Origin: Marinobacter sp. NP-4(2019)
Lineage (GTDB): Bacteria > Pseudomonadota > Gammaproteobacteria > Pseudomonadales > Oleiphilaceae
Length of the DNA stretch: 64,000 nucleotides
NCBI RefSeq assembly: GCF_003994855.1
Contig: NZ_CP034142.1
Location: forward strand, 434,001 to 498,000
Direction: 5' to 3'
Below are positions 25,177-33,992 of this stretch, one piece after another (the first letter of the stretch is position 1; each line of letters opens with the position of its first letter). The position numbers and the translations under genes are program-made. The notes beneath the pieces are model-generated. The model had not been told where the DNA came from and made no database searches. It was given only the letters and a program-made list of their open reading frames with translations.

Positions 25177-25946
25177 GCCGCTTCCTCCTCCTCGTCGTCT
25201 TCTTTCCCGAGGTACGCCTCTTTTACCAGGGGCTCGTTGCGTACTTCGTCCACGGTGCCGGTGATCAGATGGGTGCCGTTATCCAGTACCGTCAATTGGT
25301 CGGAGAGCTCGAAAATGGCATCCATATCGTGCTCCACCAGCACAATGCAGTAGGTTTGCTTGAGCTCGTTCAGCAGCTCGATGATGCGCTGGGATTCCTC
25401 GTGGCCCATGCCGGCCATGGGCTCGTCCAGCAACAGGATGCACGGATCGGTCGCCAGTACCATGGCCAGTTCCAGCTGGCGTTGTTCGCCATAGGAAATT
25501 TCCGCCGCAATGGTGTTGATCCGGCTTTCCAGCCCTACCTGATGCAGGGCCTTTTCCGCCGCTTCACGGACCAGTGTATTGGAATGACGCGACACAAACA
25601 GGTTGAAGCTGCCGGCAAAGCGGCGCTGGGCGGCCACCGCGCAGTTTTCCAGGCAGGTGGCGTCGGCATAGATGTTGGTTTTCTGGAAGCTGCGGCCGAT
25701 GCCCCGGCGCACGAATTTCCAGGGTTTCATGCCTTCGATCTGTTCACCCTTGTGAAAGATGCAACCGCTGGTGGGCTGCAGGGTGCCGCACAGCATGTTC
25801 AGCAGCGTGCTCTTGCCCGCGCCGTTGGGACCGACCACGCCATGCAGCTGCTTATCGTGGAACTGCAGCGAAATATCATTGAGCGCCTTGATGCCACCCC
25901 AGTGTTTGCTGAGGGATTCGGTTTCCAGAATGATGTCGTTGGCCAT
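25173..25946 (-). CDS. livG: Branched-chain-type ABC transporter ATPase LivG
   Basis: A 257-residue ABC ATPase with Walker A GPNGAGKST, the LivG-type signature ISYGEQRQLELA, and Walker B ILLLDEPMAGMG. An unusual acidic tail (GKEDDEEEEAA) closes the protein. It pairs with LivF as the energising dimer of the transporter. It starts 2 bp after the livM stop and overlaps livF by 4 bp. Confidence 0.93.
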   Translation of the reverse strand: MANDIILETESLSKHWGGIKALNDISLQFHDKQLHGVVGPNGAGKSTLLNMLCGTLQPTSGCIFHKGEQIEGMKPWKFVRRGIGRSFQKTNIYADATCLENCAVAAQRRFAGSFNLFVSRHSNTLVREAAEKALHQVGLESRINTIAAEISYGEQRQLELAMVLATDPCILLLDEPMAGMGHEESQRIIELLNELKQTYCIVLVEHDMDAIFELSDQLTVLDNGTHLITGTVDEVRNEPLVKEAYLGKEDDEEEEAA

Positions 25947-25948
25947 GA

Positions 25949-26905
25949 TTATTTCTCCAGCAGCTTTTCAAGGTAACCGGCCAGGCCTTTGCGCAGCAGC
26001 AACACCATCAGGATGATGGCGCCGCCCATAAACAGCATCCAGTCTTCGCTCATGTGCTCGAAGAAATACTGCAGGCCTTCATAGGTGATGGTGCCGAGAA
26101 TGGCGCCGTAGATGGTGCCCATGCCGCCGAGGATGGACATCACCAGCGCGGTGCCGGACATTTCCCAGGTCATGAACTGCGGATTGACGTAACCGTACTG
26201 CAGGGCAAACAGCAACCCGGCGTAGGCGGCCAGGGTGCTGCCGATGACGTAGCTGATCAGGCGGAAGGCGAAGATGTTGTAGCCCAGGGCTTCGGTGCGC
26301 TCCGGGTTCAGGCGGCTGGCCTCGACAATGCGGCCAAAGCGCGAACGCAGGATGATCTTGATGGCCAGCAGGGTGATCAGCACAGCCAGCAATGCCAGGT
26401 AGTAGAAGTGCGTCGGGTTATCCAGGTTCAGGAAGCTCAGGCCGAAGATGCTGGTCTCCGGTTTCATGAAAATGAACAGCCCGTCATTACCGCCGAAATC
26501 CAGGGAGTCGAAGAAGTAGTAATAAGCCATCTGAGAGATTGCCAGGGTGATCATGATGAAGTAGATACCGGAGGTGCGAAGCACCACGGCACCGATCACC
26601 AGTGCGATCAGGGCGTTGAGCCCCAGGATGTAGAAGGCGTAGACCCAGAAATTGACTGACTCGTACTCAGGCGTGAGGATCACGAACAGGTAGCCCCCCA
26701 ACCCGTAGAACAGGGCATGGCCCAGGGTGACCAGGCCAACCCGCCCCACCAGGAAATCCAGCGACATTACAAATACCGCCAGGATCAGGATGGTGGTGGC
26801 CTTCCCCACGAAGAACGAGTTGGCCTCCAGGAACAGGGGAATACAGAGGGCGATGACAAAGAAGATCGCCAGAAAGATGCGTTCGGTGCGTTTCTCGAAA
26901 ATCAT
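25949..26905 (-). CDS. livM: Branched-chain-type ABC permease LivM
   Basis: A 318-residue permease with about nine to ten hydrophobic helices. The LivM/LivH family EAA-like segment SRFGRIVEASRLNPERTEALGYN is near residues 197-220. It carries the usual GxxxxGHALFYGLGGY motif early (about residues 55-72). It lies 13 bp downstream of livH. It forms the membrane channel with LivH. Confidence 0.92.
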   Translation of the reverse strand: MIFEKRTERIFLAIFFVIALCIPLFLEANSFFVGKATTILILAVFVMSLDFLVGRVGLVTLGHALFYGLGGYLFVILTPEYESVNFWVYAFYILGLNALIALVIGAVVLRTSGIYFIMITLAISQMAYYYFFDSLDFGGNDGLFIFMKPETSIFGLSFLNLDNPTHFYYLALLAVLITLLAIKIILRSRFGRIVEASRLNPERTEALGYNIFAFRLISYVIGSTLAAYAGLLFALQYGYVNPQFMTWEMSGTALVMSILGGMGTIYGAILGTITYEGLQYFFEHMSEDWMLFMGGAIILMVLLLRKGLAGYLEKLLEK

Positions 26906-26918
26906 GTTCGGCTCCCGC

Positions 26919-27782
26919 TTACTTGGCGAACAGGCCCTGGGGCTTCACCAGCAGCACCAGGATCATAAAGATGTAGATAATCATGTTGGATAGGGTGGGC
27001 ATCAGCACCGCTGCAAACGTGCTGATAACGCCCACCAGCAGGGCTCCCACGAAGGCACCCTTGATGGAGCCCATGCCGCCGATTACCACCACCACAAAAC
27101 AGGTGATCAGCACGCTTTCACCCATACCCGGAACAATGGAACGCATGGGCGCGGCGATAATGCCTGACACCGCAGCCAACATGACGCCGATGGCGAACAC
27201 GATGGTGTAGAGGCTTTTGATGTTGACGCCCAGGGCTTCGACCATTTCCCGGTTGGATTCGCCGGCGCGGATCAGCATGCCGAGGCGGGTTTTGCTCACC
27301 ACGAAATACAGGGCAGCGGCGATGGCCACACAGATCAGCGCTGCGAAGATGCGATAAACCGGGTAACTGGAGTTGTCGGTGAAGGGCACCGATCCGCTGA
27401 GTGCCTCGGGAACCGCAACACCGTAAGGATCGTTGCCCCAGAGAATGCTTTGCAGGGAGTTGAATACGAAAATCATGCCGATGGTCAGCAGCACCTGATC
27501 CAGGTGGTTGCGGTTATACAGCCGCTGTATCAGAACCCGCTCGATGAGTATGCCGAGGCCCAGTGCAATCACCGCCGAGAGAATCGCGGAGGCGGTAAAG
27601 CTTCCGGTTACGGCGACGAAATACCACACCAGATAGGCGCCCACCATGTACATGGAACCATGGGCCAGATTGAGGATACCCATCACGCCGAAGACCAGGG
27701 TCAGGCCGGAGGCGATCAGAAACAGGAGCAACCCATACTGAAGGCCATTAATGAGTTGCACGAAGAAAAGTTCGGTAGACAT
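26919..27782 (-). CDS. livH: Branched-chain-type ABC permease LivH
   Basis: About 287 residues with eight or more TM helices and the LivH motifs GLTLVFGVMGILNLAHGSMYM (early) and RLGMLIRAGESNREMVEALG (EAA loop). ATG 27782 is preferred. A TTG at 27794 is also in frame but has no better SD. It lies downstream of the binding-protein gene, separated by a GC-rich hairpin. Confidence 0.92.
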   Translation of the reverse strand: MSTELFFVQLINGLQYGLLLFLIASGLTLVFGVMGILNLAHGSMYMVGAYLVWYFVAVTGSFTASAILSAVIALGLGILIERVLIQRLYNRNHLDQVLLTIGMIFVFNSLQSILWGNDPYGVAVPEALSGSVPFTDNSSYPVYRIFAALICVAIAAALYFVVSKTRLGMLIRAGESNREMVEALGVNIKSLYTIVFAIGVMLAAVSGIIAAPMRSIVPGMGESVLITCFVVVVIGGMGSIKGAFVGALLVGVISTFAAVLMPTLSNMIIYIFMILVLLVKPQGLFAK

Positions 27783-27844
27783 AGTGATACCCAACGGTTT
27801 TACGGAGAAATACTTTCAGGTGCGGGTGACTGCTGTGGGAAAGT

Positions 27845-27864
27845 CCCCGGCCGTCGGGCCGGGG
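27845..27864 (-). promoter_or_regulatory. Intercistronic GC hairpin between binding-protein and permease genes
   Basis: A perfect 8-bp G/C stem (27845-27852 with 27857-27864) around a 4-base loop, with no T-run on either side. In ABC operons such hairpins after the binding-protein gene often stabilise its mRNA or cause partial termination so that more binding protein than permease is made. That role is inferred. Confidence 0.5.
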
Positions 27865-27879
27865 AGCGAGAGCCCGGGA

Positions 27880-29055
27880 TCAGAGTTTGCAGCCACGGGC
27901 AGGGTCTTCCAGCGCTTCGGCAGCCACGCTTTGCACCACGTTCACGCCATCTTTCACTTCCCGCAGATAGATGTTCTGGATCGGGTTGTGGGCCCTGGAA
28001 AAGGTGAATTCCCCCCGTGGGCTGTCGATGGTCAGTTTCTCCATAGTGCTGATTACGGCTTGCTTGTCCGAGACGTCACCGCCGAGCTGGCCGATGGTGT
28101 CAGCGATGGCCTGGCCGGCGTCGTAGCCCTGAACGGCGTAGATGTCCGGATAGTGACCGTATTCGGTGTTAAAGGCCTCGCGGAATTCCTGATTCTTGGG
28201 AACATCAAGCTGCTCGGCGTAGTGCAGGCCGGTCATGATGCCCTCGGCGGCCGGGCCCTGAGCTTCCAGGGTACCCTCGGTCAGGAATCCGGACCCCAGC
28301 AGCGGGATCTTGCCGCGCAGGCCCATGGCATCAAAGTCCTTGGCAAACTTGATGGCGCCACCGCCGGCAAAGAAGGTGAAGACGGCATCTGGCTTCTCAT
28401 CGGCAATGTCACTGACATGAGACTGGAAGTTGGTAGAGGGGAAAGGCAGCAGCACCTTCTCGACAATCTCACCGCCGCCGGCTTCGAACGATTCGGCGAA
28501 TGCATCCAGGCTTTCGCGGCCCATGCCGTAGTTCCAACTGATGGCGTAAACTTTCTTGTAGCCCTTCTCAAGTGCGACCTTGCCCATGGGGTAGGACGGC
28601 TGCCAGGAAGAGAAAGAGGTACGGAAGACGTTGGGTGAACACAGCGGGCCGGTGGCCGCGGCGGAACCGGCGTTGGGGATAATCATAATGGTGTCCTTGC
28701 CGCGCAGCATCTTGATCATGCCCATGGCAACCCCGGAGTGAACCGGGCCAACCACGAAGTCCGCCTTGTGCTGGTTGAGCAGTGACGACGCCAGCTCCGG
28801 CGCCCGGGATGGTTTGGCCTCGGTGTCCAGTTCGATGAACTCAACGGGGGAGCCGTGAAGTTGGGAGGCCTTTTCCTTCAGCGCCAGCTTAAGACCATCG
28901 CGCCCGGCTTCGCCGAGTTGCGCGTAAATACCGCTGAACGGCAGCATGATGCCGATTTTGACCGGGTCACCGGCGGCCGCCAGGGCAGAGGTTGAAAGCC
29001 CGGCGGTAAGGGTGGTTGCCAGTACAGCGCTGGCAAGCGTATTGATCCTGCTCAT
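27880..29055 (-). CDS. Liv-type ABC substrate-binding protein
   Basis: A 391-residue periplasmic binding protein of the type I (Peripla_BP_6) fold. The signal peptide ends near LAAAGD. The mature start VKIGIMLPFSGIYAQLGEAGRDGLKLAL is typical, and the central WNYGMGRESLDAFAESFEAGG also fits. It is the first gene of the transporter operon and probably defines its substrate. Proteins of this branch bind amino acids, amides or aromatic acids. A nearby aromatic-degradation cluster makes an aromatic acid possible but not shown. Confidence 0.9.
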   Translation of the reverse strand: MSRINTLASAVLATTLTAGLSTSALAAAGDPVKIGIMLPFSGIYAQLGEAGRDGLKLALKEKASQLHGSPVEFIELDTEAKPSRAPELASSLLNQHKADFVVGPVHSGVAMGMIKMLRGKDTIMIIPNAGSAAATGPLCSPNVFRTSFSSWQPSYPMGKVALEKGYKKVYAISWNYGMGRESLDAFAESFEAGGGEIVEKVLLPFPSTNFQSHVSDIADEKPDAVFTFFAGGGAIKFAKDFDAMGLRGKIPLLGSGFLTEGTLEAQGPAAEGIMTGLHYAEQLDVPKNQEFREAFNTEYGHYPDIYAVQGYDAGQAIADTIGQLGGDVSDKQAVISTMEKLTIDSPRGEFTFSRAHNPIQNIYLREVKDGVNVVQSVAAEALEDPARGCKL

Positions 29056-29108
29056 TTCAACACCTCAGATTGTTGTTTTGGGTTCTGTCATTAGAGGCGT
29101 GATAGGGC

Positions 29109-29131
29109 TGCAGAAATATCCGTTTTCTGCA
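29109..29131. promoter_or_regulatory. Dyad upstream of the Liv-type operon
   Basis: An inverted repeat with perfect 8-bp arms, TGCAGAAA (29109-29116) and TTTCTGCA (29124-29131), separated by 7 bases. It lies 54-76 bp upstream of the binding-protein start. It looks like an operator for a dimeric regulator. The 9-mer AAATATCCG inside it recurs upstream of the DcaP-like porin (21321-21329) at a similar distance from the start codon. Confidence 0.45.
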
Positions 29132-29160
29132 CAGGGGTGTCCGGTGGTTGCAGAAGCCGC

Positions 29161-30084
29161 TCAATTGTTCGCGCTCAGGTCCGCGTAAAGCTGATCAGTG
29201 AGTCCACGCTGAACCTGCAACCGGTTCGTGATGCCCTGAACCACCTCCATACGCGCGACGGCACCCGCCTGGATATCCTTCATGGCCTGCAGCGCCTCGC
29301 CGGACTGATCCAGGCACCGGTTGCAGGATTCCCGGATACGTTCCATGCCGTTACCGGCGTCGACCGAAGTGGCGTTCAGACTGTCGGCGATGGCGCCAAT
29401 GCCCTCGCTGGATTCATTGGCGCGCACGGCCAGGTTGCGCACTTCATCAGCCACCACCGCAAATCCCCGGCCGTGTTCCCCGGCGCGGGCGGCTTCAATG
29501 GAGGCATTCAGCGCCAGCAGGTTGGTCTGTTTGGCGATGTCCTGAATATTGGCGACGATGCTGCCGATCTCGGCGGATTGCTTGCCCAACTCGGTGAAAA
29601 CGTCATCAATGCGGCCCATGAATTCGGCCAGTTCCCGCATCGACGCTTCTGACTCGGAAATGCTGCTGGCACTCAGGGTTACCTTGGCACCGGACGCCTT
29701 GGCCAGCTTGCCGGCTTCCGCCATTTCCTCGAGGATCACATCGACGTTGCTGCGCAGGTCGTCCAGGTGGCTGAGCAGTACGGGATCTGGTGATTCCGGA
29801 GCCGGAATCTGAACCTCCGGTTCGTGTACCGGTTCAGGCAGGGGCTCCGGTGCGGGTGCCTGTTCCCGGATCGTAATGATGGCTGGCTGCATTCTGGCGC
29901 AGAGGATGAACCCGGTGGCCGTCAGTCCCAGGGTCATGGCTGCGAGAGCGACTAGAGCCGCCTTGTCGGCCATGGCGATCATTATAGCAGTACAGGCGAT
30001 TGCCAGAGTCAGTACACCGTAGACCGGCGTTTTTGAAGATCCGGACTCCGAGGTTTGTTGTTCGAAGGTGAGGGTGTTGTCCAT
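29161..30084 (-). CDS. Short methyl-accepting chemotaxis-like protein without periplasmic sensor
   Basis: About 307 residues: two closely spaced TM helices (about 24-42 and 46-66) with almost no loop, a Pro/Glu-rich linker (about 70-105), and an MCP signalling domain containing the hairpin tip IAKQTNLLALNASIEAARAGE. There is no periplasmic ligand domain and no clear HAMP domain. ATG 30084 (MDNTLTFEQ) is preferred to an in-frame start at 30105. Such short receptors may sense membrane state or work with a binding partner. It lies between the Liv-type operon and the pca operon on the same strand. Confidence 0.82.
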   Translation of the reverse strand: MDNTLTFEQQTSESGSSKTPVYGVLTLAIACTAIMIAMADKAALVALAAMTLGLTATGFILCARMQPAIITIREQAPAPEPLPEPVHEPEVQIPAPESPDPVLLSHLDDLRSNVDVILEEMAEAGKLAKASGAKVTLSASSISESEASMRELAEFMGRIDDVFTELGKQSAEIGSIVANIQDIAKQTNLLALNASIEAARAGEHGRGFAVVADEVRNLAVRANESSEGIGAIADSLNATSVDAGNGMERIRESCNRCLDQSGEALQAMKDIQAGAVARMEVVQGITNRLQVQRGLTDQLYADLSANN

Positions 30085-30209
30085 GGTTCTGTTTCCGCTG
30101 GGCAAGGGTTCGCATTGTGCGGAAACGCTAAGGGATTTTGGGAGGCAAACCTATCCGATCAGTGCAGACGTTTATCCGCATTCTGAAAAACGGGCCTGGC
30201 GGGAAACAG

Positions 30210-30243
30210 AAAAACCAGACCGGGAGGCGTTTCGGCCTGGTTT
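30210..30243 (-). terminator. Terminator of the pcaIJFD operon
   Basis: A stem of 7 bp plus 3 bp with one mismatch (30212-30222 paired with 30233-30243), followed on the minus strand by a run of five T residues. It begins 13 bp past the pcaD stop codon. Confidence 0.75.
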
Positions 30244-30255
30244 CAGGGGCGATGC

Positions 30256-31044
30256 TCAGGCCAGATGATTAATCAGAATCTGGCTGAACCTGCCAGGGCA
30301 TTCCACCGAAGGCACGTGGCCGATCTGCTCCAGAATGAGCGGTTCCGGCGCGCCACTGCATTCGGCCAGTGCCTGGAGCGCTTCCGGTGGCGTGGCCACG
30401 TCATCCGCGCCGGCAATCAGGCGCAGCGGCACCTGGTGCTCGCCAAGCTGCTCGCGGAAGTCTGCCCGCCCCAGCAATTCACACAGCAACGCATAACTTC
30501 GGTCGTCACCGCGACCCATGATCACGCGCCAGCCCTCGACCAGCGCTGGCTGCTGTTTGCAGGCGGCGGGACCGAACCAGCGTGGCACGATGTCCACGGC
30601 CATGGCCGCCAGGCCGAGTTCCAGCACATTGGCCGAGCGGGTGTTCCAGGCGTCGGCGGTGCCGATCACCGCACCGGTGTTGGTAAGTGTGGCCGAAAGC
30701 AGGCTGTCTGCATGCTGGCTGACAAGCTGTTGACCGATCACGCCGCCAATGGAGGTGCCGACAAAGTGGAGGCGTTCTGCACCGGCGGTTGCTGCAAGCG
30801 TCAGTGCTTCCTGAGCCAGGTCTTCCGGAGTAATGCGGTCGCTGTCTTCCGGCCAGGCGGCACTGGCGCCGTGCCCTGGCAAATCCCAGGTCAGTACCCG
30901 GAACCTGTCCAGCAATGCCGGTAACATGTCGTCCCACACGCCCTGGGTCATGCCCAGCGGGTGTGCCAGCACCAGCAGTGGCTTGTCTTTGTCGCCGAGC
31001 AGCCGGTAGCAAATGGTGCGACCGTTGTGTTTCAGAAATGCCAT
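30256..31044 (-). CDS. pcaD: 3-oxoadipate enol-lactonase
   Basis: A 262-residue alpha/beta hydrolase that converts 3-oxoadipate enol-lactone to 3-oxoadipate. It carries the oxyanion-hole segment VLAHPLGMTQGVWDDM, the nucleophile elbow GTSIGG, the acid region LIAGADDVATPPE and the catalytic His in EQIGHVPSVE. It is the last gene of pcaI-pcaJ-pcaF-pcaD, 14 bp from pcaF, with a terminator just downstream. Identity rests on family plus context. Confidence 0.92.
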   Translation of the reverse strand: MAFLKHNGRTICYRLLGDKDKPLLVLAHPLGMTQGVWDDMLPALLDRFRVLTWDLPGHGASAAWPEDSDRITPEDLAQEALTLAATAGAERLHFVGTSIGGVIGQQLVSQHADSLLSATLTNTGAVIGTADAWNTRSANVLELGLAAMAVDIVPRWFGPAACKQQPALVEGWRVIMGRGDDRSYALLCELLGRADFREQLGEHQVPLRLIAGADDVATPPEALQALAECSGAPEPLILEQIGHVPSVECPGRFSQILINHLA

Positions 31045-31058
31045 GTTTGCTCCTTACC

Positions 31059-32261
31059 TCAGACCCGTTCGATGAGTGTAGCAATACCCTGGCCGACGCC
31101 CACGCACATGGTGCACAGGGCGTAACGGCCACCGCTGCGCTGTAGCTGGTGGGCAGCGGTCTGCAACAGGCGGGCGCCGGACATGCCCAGCGGGTGGCCG
31201 AGGGCGATGGCGCCACCATTGGGGTTTACCCGTGGGTCGTCGTCGGCGACGCCCAGCTCACGCAATACCGCCAGGCCCTGGGCCGCGAAGGCTTCGTTCA
31301 GCTCGATCACGTCGATGTCATCAATGCTGATATCCTGCTTCTCCAGCAATTTGCGAACGGCAGGAACCGGGCCAATACCCATGATACGCGGTTCCACACC
31401 GGCGGTGGCCATGCCCAGGATGCGGGCCATGGGCTTCAGTCCGTGGGCTTTTACCGCGTTCTCACTGGCAACCAGCATGGCGGCGGCGCCGTCGTTAACC
31501 CCGGAGGCGTTGCCGGCGGTCACGCTGCCGTTTTCGCGGAAGGGCGTTGGCAGGGCGGCGAGTTTCTCCAGGGTGCTTTCACGGGGATGTTCGTCGGTGT
31601 CGAATACCAGTGGGTCCTGCTTGCGGCGCGGAATGGACACCGGCACGATTTCCTCGGCGAAGATGCCTGCCTGTTGCGCACGGGCGGTTTTCTCCTGGGA
31701 ACGGAAGGCAAACAGGTCCTGATCTTCCCGCGATACCTTGTACTGCTCGGCCACATTCTCCGCGGTTTCCGGCATGGAATCGACGCCATACTGCTTCTTC
31801 ATCAGCGGGTTCACGAAGCGCCAGCCGATGGTGGTGTCTTCAATCTTCTGACCCCGGGAAAAGGCGGAATCAGCCTTACCCATCACGTAAGGCGCGCGGG
31901 ACATGGACTCCACGCCGCCGGCCAGCACCAGGTCCATCTCGCCCGCACGAATGGCACGGAAAGCGGTGCCCACGGCATCCATACCGGAGCCGCACAGGCG
32001 GTTGAGGGTGGTGCCGGGTACCGAAGTGGGCAAGCCGGCCAGCAGTGCCGACATTCGTGCGATGTTGCGGTTGTCTTCACCGGCCTGGTTGGCGGAGCCC
32101 ATCATCACTTCGTCGATGGCGGCCGGGTCCAGTTCCGGCGCCTGTTCCAGCACGGCCTTGAAGATATGGGCCGCCAGGTCGTCGGGGCGAACGCTGGCCA
32201 GGGTGCCGCCGAAACGGCCAATGGCCGATCGGCGGGGATGGCAGATAAATACGTCAGTCAT
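31059..32261 (-). CDS. pcaF: 3-oxoadipyl-CoA thiolase
   Basis: About 400 residues, thiolase family. It splits 3-oxoadipyl-CoA with CoA into succinyl-CoA and acetyl-CoA, the final step of the pathway. Visible are the nucleophile region NRLCGSGMDAVGTA, HPLGMSGAR, and the C-terminal catalytic segment LCTMCVGVGQG. ATG 32261 (MTDVFICHPRRSAIGRFGG) follows GAGG at good spacing and leaves an 8-bp gap from pcaJ. An upstream ATG at 32273 would overlap pcaJ. Confidence 0.95.
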   Translation of the reverse strand: MTDVFICHPRRSAIGRFGGTLASVRPDDLAAHIFKAVLEQAPELDPAAIDEVMMGSANQAGEDNRNIARMSALLAGLPTSVPGTTLNRLCGSGMDAVGTAFRAIRAGEMDLVLAGGVESMSRAPYVMGKADSAFSRGQKIEDTTIGWRFVNPLMKKQYGVDSMPETAENVAEQYKVSREDQDLFAFRSQEKTARAQQAGIFAEEIVPVSIPRRKQDPLVFDTDEHPRESTLEKLAALPTPFRENGSVTAGNASGVNDGAAAMLVASENAVKAHGLKPMARILGMATAGVEPRIMGIGPVPAVRKLLEKQDISIDDIDVIELNEAFAAQGLAVLRELGVADDDPRVNPNGGAIALGHPLGMSGARLLQTAAHQLQRSGGRYALCTMCVGVGQGIATLIERV

Positions 32262-32269
32262 GATAGTCC

Positions 32270-33046
32270 TCATTGTTGGCCGGCATGGTGGGCGTTTGTG
32301 CGTGCTTTCAGGTCACGCAGGATGTCCAGCTCATGGGCGGTCGGTTCCGGCGTGGTTTCCAGCGATTCGGCAAAACGGATCTCCCAACCGGTGGCCTCGA
32401 TCACCTCTTCCCGGGTCACATTCGGGTGCAGGGAGGTGACCACCAGCTCCTTGGTGTCCGGGTCCGGCTTGAGGATGCACAGGTCGGTGATCACCACAGT
32501 GGGGCCACGGCCAATATTGGGCACATTGTCCCGGGCCTTGCCGTCACGGCCAAAGCCAACGGTGGTCACGAAATCCACATCCTTCACAAAGGTACGCTTG
32601 GAGTGCTTCACGGTAATAAACACTTCTTTGGCGTTGGTGGCAATCTCCGGGGCCCCACCGCCACCGGGCAGTCGAACCTTGGGCTCGCGGTAATCGCCGA
32701 TCAGGGTGGTGTTGAGGTTGGCGTAGCGATCGATCTGGGCGGTGCCCAGGAAACCGACACTGATGTGGCCTCCCTGCAGCCAGTAGCGGAACATTTCCGG
32801 TACCGACACGGTGGTCAGGGCAGACTCGCACAGCTCGCCGTCACCGATGGACAGGGGCAGCACGTCCGGTTTGGTCTGCAGGGTGCCGGATTCGTAAATC
32901 AGGGTCACGTCCGGCGCATGGGTCAGGCGCGCCAGGTTGGCGGCCTCGCTGGGCAGGCCGATGCCGACGAAACAGGTCATGTCGCTGGTCAGTGCGCGGG
33001 CGGCAGTGACGCTCATCATTTCCGAGGAGGTAAATTCAAGGCTCAT
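32270..33046 (-). CDS. pcaJ: 3-oxoadipate CoA-transferase subunit B
   Basis: About 258 residues of the CoA-transferase family I beta subunit. It forms the PcaI2-PcaJ2 enzyme that moves CoA from succinyl-CoA to 3-oxoadipate. It has the ESGT active-site motif (YESGTLQ, catalytic Glu) and GGGGAPEIATNA. The ATG at 33046 shares a base with the pcaI stop (TGATG), an arrangement that favours equal subunit synthesis. A GTG at 33049 is also in frame. Confidence 0.94.
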   Translation of the reverse strand: MSLEFTSSEMMSVTAARALTSDMTCFVGIGLPSEAANLARLTHAPDVTLIYESGTLQTKPDVLPLSIGDGELCESALTTVSVPEMFRYWLQGGHISVGFLGTAQIDRYANLNTTLIGDYREPKVRLPGGGGAPEIATNAKEVFITVKHSKRTFVKDVDFVTTVGFGRDGKARDNVPNIGRGPTVVITDLCILKPDPDTKELVVTSLHPNVTREEVIEATGWEIRFAESLETTPEPTAHELDILRDLKARTNAHHAGQQ

Positions 33047-33861
33047 CACGCAGCTCCTTTTTCAAACACGTTTTCTTTCAGCCAGGTCTGGAAGGTTTCC
33101 CGGTCCCGGGCGATGCCGTCCCATTCTTTGTAGAAGGCGTTGTCGCGGTCGTAATAACCCAACGCGTAGGACGGGCTGGCGCCTTTCGGGGCCTCGGCAA
33201 TGGCGGTGACGGCCCAGGACGGCAGCACGCAGGCGTTTACACTGGCGTTCAGGTCGTCGACGATTTCCTCAACGGTCACGATGCTGCGTTTGGCGGCCAG
33301 CACCACTTCCTTCTGGATGCCGACAATGCCTTCCACCAGTACATTGCCCTTGCGATCGGCGCGTTGGGCGTGAATCACCGCCACGTCCGGGCGAACCGAA
33401 GGCACGGCGGCCAGACGCTCGCCGGTGAATGGGCATTCGATGAACTTGATCTGGTCGTTCACCTTGGGCAGGTCGCTGCCCACATAGCCGCGCAGCACCG
33501 CGAACGGCAGGCCGGCTGCGCCAGCTTCGTAGGCGCAGGCCATGGCGGCGTGGCTGTGCTCGAGGATTTCCAGCTTGTTCGGCCAGCCCTTCTCCACGGC
33601 ATCCCGCAGGCGATGCAGTGAACCCACGCCAGGGTTGCCGCCCCAGGAGAAGATCAGTTTCTTCGCGCAGCCGGCGCCGATCATCTGGTCGTACACCAGG
33701 TCCGGGGTCATGCGGATCAGGGTCAGGTCACGCTTTTCCTGGCGGATAATTTCGTGGCCCGCCGCGAACGGAATCAGGTGGGTGAAGCCTTCCATGCAGA
33801 CGGTGTCGCCGTTGCTGATGTGGCGGCTCACGGCCTCCTGAAGGGAGAGAAATTCAGCCAT
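33046..33861 (-). CDS. pcaI: 3-oxoadipate CoA-transferase subunit A
   Basis: About 271 residues of the CoA-transferase family I alpha subunit, with DGDTVC-like N-terminal motif NGDTVCMEGFTHLIPFAAGHE and SWGGNPGVGSLHRLRDA. It is the first gene of the pcaIJFD operon. ATG 33861 follows GGAG at 9 bp spacing. Two GTTCG-N5-CGAAC-type sites lie 32-65 bp upstream of the start, in the position expected for activation by PcaR with 3-oxoadipate as inducer. Confidence 0.94.
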   Translation of the reverse strand: MAEFLSLQEAVSRHISNGDTVCMEGFTHLIPFAAGHEIIRQEKRDLTLIRMTPDLVYDQMIGAGCAKKLIFSWGGNPGVGSLHRLRDAVEKGWPNKLEILEHSHAAMACAYEAGAAGLPFAVLRGYVGSDLPKVNDQIKFIECPFTGERLAAVPSVRPDVAVIHAQRADRKGNVLVEGIVGIQKEVVLAAKRSIVTVEEIVDDLNASVNACVLPSWAVTAIAEAPKGASPSYALGYYDRDNAFYKEWDGIARDRETFQTWLKENVFEKGAA

Positions 33862-33892
33862 CACAGTGTCTCCATTGCAGTGATTGTTGAAA

Positions 33893-33907
33893 GTTCGATA
33901 TGCGAAC
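33893..33907. promoter_or_regulatory. Putative PcaR operator 1
   Basis: GTTCGATATGCGAAC: an inverted repeat GTTCG-N5-CGAAC. It closely resembles the 15-bp PcaR site described for Pseudomonas putida (GTTCGATAATCGCAC). It lies in the pcaI-pcaR intergenic region, nearer pcaI. Confidence 0.8.
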
Positions 33908-33911
33908 CTAA

Positions 33912-33926
33912 GTTTAATATGCGAAC
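33912..33926. promoter_or_regulatory. Putative PcaR operator 2
   Basis: GTTTAATATGCGAAC matches operator 1 at 13 of 15 positions and is a direct repeat of it with a 19-bp repeat interval, close to two helical turns. Tandem placement suggests two regulator dimers bind side by side. Confidence 0.7.
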
Positions 33927-33992
33927 ATGATGACCCGAAGGTTTTACCATCGTCAAGTACAAATTTTCACCAGTTACCCGAAATGCACGGAT

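Noticed and set aside
31149..32693. Long + strand reading frame of over 500 codons
   Set aside because: It lies opposite pcaF and pcaJ, whose products carry full family motifs. Its translation is low-complexity and His/Gly-rich.
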